The notes beneath the pieces were generated by a model, which worked only from the letters and a program-made list of their open reading frames with translations, ran no database searches and was not told the DNA's origin. This document shows, piece by piece, positions 54,282 to 60,021 of a stretch of 60,021 bases of DNA. This stretch comes from a virus. Position numbers and translations under genes: made by a program. Each line of letters starts with the position of its first letter. The stretch's first letter is position 1. The stretch is from the IMG/VR virus record IMGVR_UViG_3300042476_000858, positions 1-60,021 of that record; one strand, written 5' to 3'.

Positions 54282-55118
54282 TCAACTTTTATAACTACGG
54301 ATTATTAACTCTTTTCCCGTTTTCCCATTGGTCATCCCATACCCTAACTCCCATGCTATTTTCTCGTACTTTTCTTCTGGGTATAGGTTTCTGACCGCTT
54401 CACTATCATCATAGGTTATCATTACTGGGTTTGTCAAGCCATGCACCACTTCTTTTAATCTCGCATGGGGAAAACCAGTGTGGAGGCTCCCGTTGACCCC
54501 ATACAGCTTAGATTTCTCAGCCGATAGGTACGGGGGGTCTAGAAAGACAAACTTCCCCTGTTTTGCTTTGGTGGATAGGCAACCTTCAAAATCTATATTG
54601 GTAATTACCGTCCCCTCCAATAACCCTTTCAGCTTCGCCAATCGTTCGATAGAACTGATTGTGAAACGCTTATGGAAAGCGTCTTTGGAGAATCCCCCGC
54701 TTTCTAACGTTCCGCTAAAAGTTACACGATTCAAAACATACCACCGTGCCGCTCTGTTCGTGAACCCTAAAGTTTCAGGGCATATATTTTTTAGGAACTC
54801 AAAGAACTTTTTCTCTTTTGTTAAAAAGTTCTTTTTAACACTATGCCATGCTTCTACCCCTTTGATGAGATTGTCCAAATCATCCCTTACAGATTTCCAG
54901 AAAATGTAGACTTCTGGGTTTAGGTCGTTAATCCATAGTTCAGCTTTGGGGTAATGTTGCCGAACATATAGCATTACCGAGCCTCCCCCTACCATAGGTT
55001 CCACAAAAGCATCAATTTCTTGGGGGAAAAATAGACTAAGAAAGTCTACTGCCTTTTGTTTACCACCGGGGTAGCGTAGGGGGGATTTGATAAATTGGTT
55101 AGACTTAATTTTGGACAT
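54282..55118 (-). CDS. DNA adenine methyltransferase (Dam/D12 class)
   Basis: About 278 residues from the ATG at 55118, with GAGGTTGGT just before it; the longer frame to 55190 overlaps the upstream gene by 86 bases. Motifs: PLRYPGGKQK (N-terminal Dam), FVEPMVGGGSV (AdoMet loop) and VFLDPPY (DPPY). Modifies adenines; probably protects the phage DNA from host enzymes. Confidence 0.85.
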   Translation of the reverse strand: MSKIKSNQFIKSPLRYPGGKQKAVDFLSLFFPQEIDAFVEPMVGGGSVMLYVRQHYPKAELWINDLNPEVYIFWKSVRDDLDNLIKGVEAWHSVKKNFLTKEKKFFEFLKNICPETLGFTNRAARWYVLNRVTFSGTLESGGFSKDAFHKRFTISSIERLAKLKGLLEGTVITNIDFEGCLSTKAKQGKFVFLDPPYLSAEKSKLYGVNGSLHTGFPHARLKEVVHGLTNPVMITYDDSEAVRNLYPEEKYEKIAWELGYGMTNGKTGKELIIRSYKS

Positions 55119-55662
55119 ACCAACCTCTAATAATTTTGGTTCCTTCAAGGACAAAAACAAACACCGCATCACAGTCAAACCCCGCATCACAGTAGACGTA
55201 CTCGTTTAGGGCGGATACACAAATTTCTAAACTAGAACAGGCACAATTGCAGTATTCTGTACCATCTTCCATTACCATCACTGGCGAGTAAGGAAAACGA
55301 CTGTCCATATAACCATAGAACGAGGTTAATTTAAAGCTTTCAAGGCTTTTTAGGGGGATTAGTTCTTTTTGTAATCTTTTATGTTGGCTCATTAAAACAA
55401 CCTCTATTACTAAGTATTTGCAAACACCCGTACTGTCTTGACCTTTCCTAATTTTTACCTCTTGTCCTACTTCAGGAGTTAAGGCTCTTTCAAACTCTCT
55501 CAGTATCATTTCGTTTAGGTAAAATTCTTCTGCTTGGTTGGTAAATATGCTACAGCTTTCTTTCCCTCTTTTTAAACTATCAGTTATCGCATTTCTCAAA
55601 TCACATAATAGAGTGATAAGAACATCATTGTCAAGTATTTCCAACGGTATTGTTTCAAACAT
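55105..55662 (-). CDS. Hypothetical protein
   Basis: 185 residues, several cysteines in CNCACSSLEICV and VYCDAGFDCDAVF, possibly metal-binding. Located between the methylases. No family recognised. Confidence 0.6.
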   Translation of the reverse strand: MFETIPLEILDNDVLITLLCDLRNAITDSLKRGKESCSIFTNQAEEFYLNEMILREFERALTPEVGQEVKIRKGQDSTGVCKYLVIEVVLMSQHKRLQKELIPLKSLESFKLTSFYGYMDSRFPYSPVMVMEDGTEYCNCACSSLEICVSALNEYVYCDAGFDCDAVFVFVLEGTKIIRGWYVQN

Positions 55663-55721
55663 TATTACTCCTATTTTTTTGGGGGTCTAAGCTAGTTTTA
55701 AACTGTAAACCCCGTTTAATT

Positions 55722-55988
55722 TTACGCAAACCAGTCTAGTAGGATTTTAAATCCTACCACACAAAGTAGGGGGATTTCCATTCCAGCATATTCGGGAACT
55801 TTTACCAGTTGGGCAGTGTCTCCAAACATTAGATGGTTTTGGTTTTTTACTTCTATTTGACCCAAGCCCCGGATTACCCAACCATCCTCATAGGATGGCA
55901 TTTTATAGCATAGACACTGGGTTTTTTCAACACTGAAAAATGTGTCTAAAGCGGGGGTCGTTTTTAAGGGGGTTAAACTGTTAATCAT
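55722..55988 (-). CDS. Hypothetical protein
   Basis: 88 residues. Beta-rich (VEKTQCLCYKMPSYEDGWVIRGLG) with a hydrophobic C-terminus (EIPLLCVVGFKILLDW). Three bases after the Dcm gene, likely translated together. Confidence 0.6.
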   Translation of the reverse strand: MINSLTPLKTTPALDTFFSVEKTQCLCYKMPSYEDGWVIRGLGQIEVKNQNHLMFGDTAQLVKVPEYAGMEIPLLCVVGFKILLDWFA

Positions 55989-55991
55989 GGT

Positions 55992-57020
55992 TTAAATTCC
56001 TGAGTGTAATTGTATCCAGTCTGTCGGATTCAAAAAGCTTAGTTCTGGTTCAGCTTCTTGGAGTCCCAACAAAACGTTTCGTGCTACCATTCTCACTACT
56101 GGGATGGCTACTGAATTGCCAAATTGTTTATAGGCTTGAGTGTCGGACACTACAATCTTAAAACTTTCTGGAAAACCTTGTAGTCTTGCCCATTCCCGTG
56201 GTGTCATGACTCTAATATACTCTGTATTAGATTTACTGTCAAGCCCTTCTCTCTTTTTTATTGACGGGTCATAAATTAAGTTTCGTTCCCGCCCTTGTCC
56301 CCCAACCATTATTGTGTTAGAAACACCGTAGGGGTCTAGAATCTGATACCCGAATCCATTGTCTTTCCCTTCGTGTCTGGACTTATGCGCCTTTAACCCT
56401 TCCCAATACCTCTGGGAAATGTAGTATTTAGGGGATACTTCTTGTTCTAGAATCTTTTGGACATAGTTATTGTGCGGTACGGGGTAGGGGTAGCTGAATA
56501 AGCCAATATTTAAGTCCCCCCGAAATCCCACAATAAAGACTCTCCGTCGGTTTTGGGCTAATCCAAAATCTTTGGCATTCAATATTCTCGGTTTAGGTAC
56601 AAGGTAGCCTAAGTCCTCTCTCAAGGCTTTCAGTATGGTCGTTAATGTTCTCCCTTTGTCATGTGTAATTAGACCTTTCACATTCTCCAAGATAAATGCT
56701 TTCGGTCTTTTGGCTTTTAGGATTCTCACTATGTCCAGAAAGAGTACCCCTCGGTCATCTTCAAATCCTAACTGCTTGCCAGCCTGTGAGAAGGCTTGAC
56801 ATGGGAATCCCCCACACAATATGTCGTGGTCTGGCACTAGGTTCTCATCCTGCTCCCGAATGTCGGAGTTTTCAGGTTTATGGGCGTAATTGACCTCATA
56901 GGTTTGTCGACAGAATTTGTCTATTTCAGAGGCAAATACACACTCCCCCCCTAAACTTTCCAGGGCTATCCGAAATCCGCCAATGCCCGCAAATAAGTCG
57001 ATAAACTTGAAATTACTCAT
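55992..57020 (-). CDS. DNA cytosine-5 methyltransferase (Dcm class)
   Basis: 342 residues, starting IDLFAGIGGFR (motif I), with DILCGGFPCQAFSQAG (PC catalytic motif IV), FILENVKGL (motif VI) and NRRRVFIVGFR (motif VIII). Complete C5 methylase. It overlaps the upstream gene by eight bases. Together with Dam it gives the phage two modification enzymes. Confidence 0.9.
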   Translation of the reverse strand: MSNFKFIDLFAGIGGFRIALESLGGECVFASEIDKFCRQTYEVNYAHKPENSDIREQDENLVPDHDILCGGFPCQAFSQAGKQLGFEDDRGVLFLDIVRILKAKRPKAFILENVKGLITHDKGRTLTTILKALREDLGYLVPKPRILNAKDFGLAQNRRRVFIVGFRGDLNIGLFSYPYPVPHNNYVQKILEQEVSPKYYISQRYWEGLKAHKSRHEGKDNGFGYQILDPYGVSNTIMVGGQGRERNLIYDPSIKKREGLDSKSNTEYIRVMTPREWARLQGFPESFKIVVSDTQAYKQFGNSVAIPVVRMVARNVLLGLQEAEPELSFLNPTDWIQLHSGI

Positions 57021-57450
57021 TTCCTCTTATTTCTTCCACAATTTGAGCCACTTCTGCCATTTTAGCATACAATACATGGTTTTTTTCTGTATAGGAATCT
57101 AAATTCTTAGACCATTCACAAACCATGAAAGCTTGTCGCTTGAATTTTTTCAGTTTTCGATACTCAGTTAATTGGTTCTCAATTTCTTCATCAAAGAAAA
57201 CCCCGTCTCCCCCTGTATAATCACCCTGAAACCGGTAGCAGTATTTCTCACTAAACGAATTGAAATAAGGCTTTCTGGCGACGAGAAATTCTCTGTCTCT
57301 AAATGTTTTGTCATTCAAACATTTTACTTTGGCTTTCTTTGGTGTTGTTCTTACTACCTCAAATACCCGAAAGTAGTCTGAAAAGTAGTCTGAAAAGGCA
57401 GAACTGTAACCGATTGACGCTATTTTGTCCCCTACTTGAAGTTCTTTCAT
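57013..57450 (-). CDS. Hypothetical protein, paralogue of the 57823 product
   Basis: 145 residues. MKELQVGDKIASIGY, then VFEVVRTTPKKAKVKCLNDK resembles the start LKVGDRLGVKTRNGS, VFEVKRVTRTLAYVEV of the 57823-58272 product: a small SH3-like beta domain, then helices. Family unknown; tandem duplication is visible. Confidence 0.6.
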   Translation of the reverse strand: MKELQVGDKIASIGYSSAFSDYFSDYFRVFEVVRTTPKKAKVKCLNDKTFRDREFLVARKPYFNSFSEKYCYRFQGDYTGGDGVFFDEEIENQLTEYRKLKKFKRQAFMVCEWSKNLDSYTEKNHVLYAKMAEVAQIVEEIRGNE

Positions 57451-57456
57451 CCTTAT

Positions 57457-57542
57457 TTTTCTCCTGCTAGTCTTTGTTTAACTGGTTTTACATCTAGGTT
57501 TATTTCTTCCATTAAACCGATAAGTTTAAGAACTGCATTTTC
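57457..57542 (-). pseudogene. Remnant of a 57823-like 3' end
   Basis: The minus strand reads ENAVLKLIGLMEEINLDVKP, then VKQRLAGEK and a stop, matching the last about 28 residues of the 57823 product with a few changes. Its 5' part has been replaced by the antitoxin-like gene. Confidence 0.8.
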
Positions 57543-57719
57543 CTAATCATCATCAAAAGGAAGAGCATCGGTATCTGACAAAGCATTAGCCTCGATTTCT
57601 GCATCACTCATCGATTTAACTCGCTCCCAATCGGTTAAATCGCTTAAATCTTGCTTTTCCTCTTTTGTGTTAAGAATACCCATCTTGGGGGCTACTCTCT
57701 TGATACTTTCTTCGCTCAC
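57543..57719 (-). CDS. BrnA-like orphan antitoxin
   Basis: 58 residues from a GTG with AGGAGAGC upstream. LTDWERVKSMSDAEIEANAL, then DTDALPFDDD matches the C-terminal pattern of BrnA-type antitoxins (DWERV..M-DEEI, a D-x-D-x-P end). No BrnT toxin gene is next to it. It is inserted in the middle of a duplicated gene. Could neutralise a host toxin during infection, or be a fragment of a host locus. Confidence 0.6.
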   Translation of the reverse strand: MSEESIKRVAPKMGILNTKEEKQDLSDLTDWERVKSMSDAEIEANALSDTDALPFDDD

Positions 57720-57822
57720 GTTCGTTTGCTCTCCTAGCACTAATCAATCGGCAAGTTTCCCCTCTTATACTATAAGACAACATAACAGATTATCCCGTTT
57801 AATTGTCCCAGTAAACACATCC

Positions 57823-58272
57823 TTATTTCTCTCCTGCGAGTCTTTGTTTAACTGGTTCTACATCTAGGTTTAATTCTTCCATTAGACTAATAAGTTTTAG
57901 AACCGCATTTTCTCGGTCTACTCCGTCTGAGGCAGGTAGATTTCTAATTGTTTTTTCTAGTTTCTCCACCCCATATTTCAGTGCGATGGTTGTTCTTCGT
58001 CCTTTTTCTAAATTCCCGCACTCCTCATCATAGAGATATAACATAGAACTTGTACCCACAGCACAGGGTATAATCCCGTACCAGTTTGCGTATTTTCTCC
58101 CGTTATTCTGTTTTATCTCTCTTTTTACCTTCCACTCACCACTTGGCCAGGTTGAGTTTACTACCTCGACATAGGCTAAGGTTCTAGTGACCCTTTTTAC
58201 CTCAAATACTAGGAAAGAGCCATTTCTTGTCTTAACTCCTAATCGGTCTCCTACTTTAAGTTCATTTTGCAT
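57823..58272 (-). CDS. Hypothetical protein
   Basis: 149 residues from the ATG at 58272 with AAGAGTAAAGA before it; the longer frame to 58326 lacks a ribosome site. SH3-like beginning (ELKVGDRLGVKT), middle NNGRKYANWYGIIPCAVGTS and helical end (ENAVLKLISLMEELNLDVE). Paralogue of 57013-57450 and source of the remnant at 57457. Confidence 0.65.
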   Translation of the reverse strand: MQNELKVGDRLGVKTRNGSFLVFEVKRVTRTLAYVEVVNSTWPSGEWKVKREIKQNNGRKYANWYGIIPCAVGTSSMLYLYDEECGNLEKGRRTTIALKYGVEKLEKTIRNLPASDGVDRENAVLKLISLMEELNLDVEPVKQRLAGEK

Positions 58273-58382
58273 TTCTTTACTCTTGTAACTTTCCCTAAGT
58301 ATAGCTCCTGACCTACCCCTTGTCAACCCTTAGCCGCATAGGGTTTTCTCTATGCTCTTTTGGGTTTGTATTTATTTTTCCC

Positions 58383-58398
58383 TATACTCGCCCATTCT
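58383..58398 (+). promoter_or_regulatory. Putative late promoter on the plus strand
   Basis: TATACTCGCCCATTCTAAAG, 32 nt before the GTG at 58425; the plus-strand late motif for the appendage genes. Confidence 0.45.
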
Positions 58399-58424
58399 AA
58401 AGCTGTCCCCTCCTTTTTAATAAA

Positions 58425-58664
58425 GTGCGTTGGCTTTATTTCCCTACTTCGTCAATCCCTAGTAATGGCACTTTTATCTATTGTCAATTAGCCGATAGTG
58501 CCATTAGTGGTATGCGACCCACACCTCAACCTGCTGATGGAACTTTACTTTATTGCCAACTTCAAACTTCTTTATTAACAGACTGGCGACCGCCCACACA
58601 GCCAGCAAATGGTACTTTACTTTATTGCTCTCAAGATATTAACCAATTTAATAGAACGCCATGA
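58425..58664 (+). CDS. Repeat-containing appendage protein
   Basis: 79 residues from a GTG. Three repeats of PxxGT(F/L)(I/L)YCQ: SIPSNGTFIYCQL, PQPADGTLLYCQL, TQPANGTLLYCSQ. Cysteines in each repeat. Its stop overlaps the next ATG by four bases. Short fibre or attachment-domain adaptor is an inference. Confidence 0.5.
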   Translation: MRWLYFPTSSIPSNGTFIYCQLADSAISGMRPTPQPADGTLLYCQLQTSLLTDWRPPTQPANGTLLYCSQDINQFNRTP

Positions 58665-59533
58665 GTCAACCAAATCTGATTACCTCTGATAACGTCGGAA
58701 ACTACTATATGGGTTTTCGTTCCGATTTATTTGCTTATGATACTCGCATTTCTGGTGGTAATAACGCACCCAACTTAAGAGACTTAATTAATCAGTTAGG
58801 GTCTGGATTAGCCGTTTCTAACAGCACAATAAGTATTAGTTTTAAATTGCCACAGGCTTTTGATACTTCTAACAATCCTACTACTACTCTAAATGGAAGA
58901 TTCAGGGAAAATTTGCTCTATACTAGCAATACCTCAAGCCTGAGTAGTGCTTTGTTTTATCAGGTTCCGGGCGGGGGTAGTGAATTTAATTTAAGTAATG
59001 CTGGTGCTTGGTATTTTGTTGTTAATAGCTTTTCGGTCTCAATGTTCAGATGTAATGTCAGTGGCAACGCATTAGATAACTCTAATTACTTTTTTAGACA
59101 GGTAGGATGGGCTAAAAATCCCCTATACACCGGGACAAACTACCCACTAAATGCTTATTATTATTTTTTAAATTCTTCCTCTAACTCAAGGGGGGGTGGT
59201 CGTCCTACCCTGCCCAATATCGATACTAGAACGGCTCTAAGAGTACCTACAGGAACAAGTGCCGACTCCATTGCCAATTACTCAATAACTTGTCAAACTT
59301 CTACACCGGGGGCAAATACTACCGACTTAGTGCTTAGGGACGATGCCAGTCCCAATAGAGCTATTGGTGTAGCATCCAATCTCCTAAAAACATCCCTAGC
59401 CATCCCCGTTGGTCAAATTTATCGTAATACGGGGGTAGACCCTGATGGTAGTGATAACCCTTTTTGGATATGTGTTGGGGTTATGGGTAGTGAGAGGATT
59501 CTAATGAGAGTAAGGACTCTAAACCTAACCTAA
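58661..59533 (+). CDS. Tail appendage or fibre protein
   Basis: 290 residues, beta-rich and Ser/Asn/Gly-rich (TSNTSSLSSALFYQVPGGGS, SVSMFRCNVSGNALDNSNY). Starts MSQPNLITSDNVGNYYMGFRS. Typical of phage fibres. Coupled to the previous gene by an ATGA overlap. Confidence 0.6.
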   Translation: MSQPNLITSDNVGNYYMGFRSDLFAYDTRISGGNNAPNLRDLINQLGSGLAVSNSTISISFKLPQAFDTSNNPTTTLNGRFRENLLYTSNTSSLSSALFYQVPGGGSEFNLSNAGAWYFVVNSFSVSMFRCNVSGNALDNSNYFFRQVGWAKNPLYTGTNYPLNAYYYFLNSSSNSRGGGRPTLPNIDTRTALRVPTGTSADSIANYSITCQTSTPGANTTDLVLRDDASPNRAIGVASNLLKTSLAIPVGQIYRNTGVDPDGSDNPFWICVGVMGSERILMRVRTLNLT

Positions 59534-59545
59534 TTTTTGGGTACT

Positions 59546-59851
59546 ATGACTAAAACTATTCGACAAACCTTTTCTAATTGGAGGAAATCTTCTAATGGAC
59601 AATCGGCTATCCAGATTCTCAAACGTAGTCAAAGATTCCTTTGCCCAAGCTGTTTACAACATCTTCCCCAAGACTACCACGTTCACCACTTATTCCCAAT
59701 TTCTAAAATGGATTCTTCCAACTCTAATTTAGCTATTGATATTAACAATTTAGTTCTCCTTTGTCCTAAATGCAATTTATCTCAGGGTGCAAAAATAGAT
59801 ACCCGTTTTTCTGATTTAGAACCAGAGGATAGGGTATCTATTGATGGTTAA
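59546..59851 (+). CDS. HNH nuclease
   Basis: About 101 residues from the ATG at 59546. CPSCLQHLPQDYHVHHLFPI, NNLVLLCPKCNLSQGAK: two CxxC pairs for zinc and H-H...N...C of the HNH core. A small, stand-alone HNH; could aid packaging or be a homing enzyme. It follows the fibre gene by twelve bases. Confidence 0.75.
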   Translation: MTKTIRQTFSNWRKSSNGQSAIQILKRSQRFLCPSCLQHLPQDYHVHHLFPISKMDSSNSNLAIDINNLVLLCPKCNLSQGAKIDTRFSDLEPEDRVSIDG

Positions 59852-59863
59852 CCTAGCTAATTA

Positions 59864-60021
59864 TTAGTCTGGTATAGAGTTATAGTCTAAGTAGGAACCA
59901 GCTTGAATGGGGTCTAGAATTTCTCTTTCCTCGATGAAACTACCAAGACAGGTTAAACTTTCGAGGGTGAGAGACTCTCTGGGGTGGGCATCAATAAGTT
60001 TTATAAACTGGTCATCCTGCT
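59864..60021 (-). CDS. Hypothetical protein, C-terminal end (cut by window edge)
   Basis: About 52 residues visible, ending IQAGSYLDYNSIPD. Helical (QFIKLIDAHPRESLTLESL). Convergent with the HNH gene. Too little for family assignment. Confidence 0.5.
   Translation of the reverse strand, partial: QDDQFIKLIDAHPRESLTLESLTCLGSFIEEREILDPIQAGSYLDYNSIPD

Overview
The window is a 60-kb piece of a tailed double-stranded DNA phage genome, most likely a long-tailed siphovirus of a cyanobacterium. Support for this: a tape-measure protein of 2,612 residues, with a minor tail, NlpC/P60 and J-like tail-tip series beside it; an HK97-type capsid protein with a scaffold; a phage replication and nucleotide module (split family A DNA polymerase, RecD/Dda-like helicase, class I ribonucleotide reductase, ThyX, dNK-like kinase, Dam and Dcm methylases); and cyanobacterial-style repeats such as ATCAGTTATC runs. 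The host is inferred, not proven. By eye the sequence is AT-rich (about 40% GC). No tRNA, rRNA, integrase or CRISPR array was recognised.

Layout. 1-12.0 kb: tail genes, minus strand. 12.2-14.4 kb: a plus-strand insert with a sigma-like factor, thyX and one unknown. 14.4-17.9 kb: a possible head-tail gene, a GIY-YIG protein, the capsid gene and the scaffold, minus strand. 18.0-22.6 kb: an antirepressor-like gene, a repeat-rich and mostly non-coding stretch, a candidate small terminase, and an origin-like patch (DnaA box plus AT-rich tract). 22.6-33.3 kb: an accessory island of about 19 small plus-strand genes, most with a private, almost consensus sigma-70 promoter behind one of several dyad operators. 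33.4-36.4 kb: an RNR small-subunit-like protein and a CARDB plus vanadium-haloperoxidase-like protein. 36.8-44.8 kb: a P-loop kinase, RNR large subunit, DUF4417-like protein, and a putative lysis or envelope group on the plus strand. 44.9-58.3 kb: replication and DNA modification genes, minus strand, with a group I intron in polA carrying an HNH endonuclease gene. 58.4-60.0 kb: plus-strand appendage-like genes, an HNH gene and a truncated minus-strand gene.

Regulation appears to work in at least two layers. Early and middle genes carry TTGACA/TATAAT-type promoters that host RNA polymerase could read. Most structural genes instead carry a different short motif, core ACGCYCAAACTA, about 30-50 nt before the start codon; I infer this is a late promoter, perhaps read by the phage sigma-like factor. 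The gene for that factor and the DNA polymerase gene share a promoter and about 145 nt of leader that can fold, with a paired stem preserved by compensating changes.

The most novel parts are the operator-driven cassette island (with paralogues, decayed copies, a tenfold 37-bp array and a promoter that feeds only a perfect hairpin), the late motif, the shared polA/sigma leader, and a haloperoxidase-like enzyme in a phage. All functional calls come from motifs read by eye; no database search was run.
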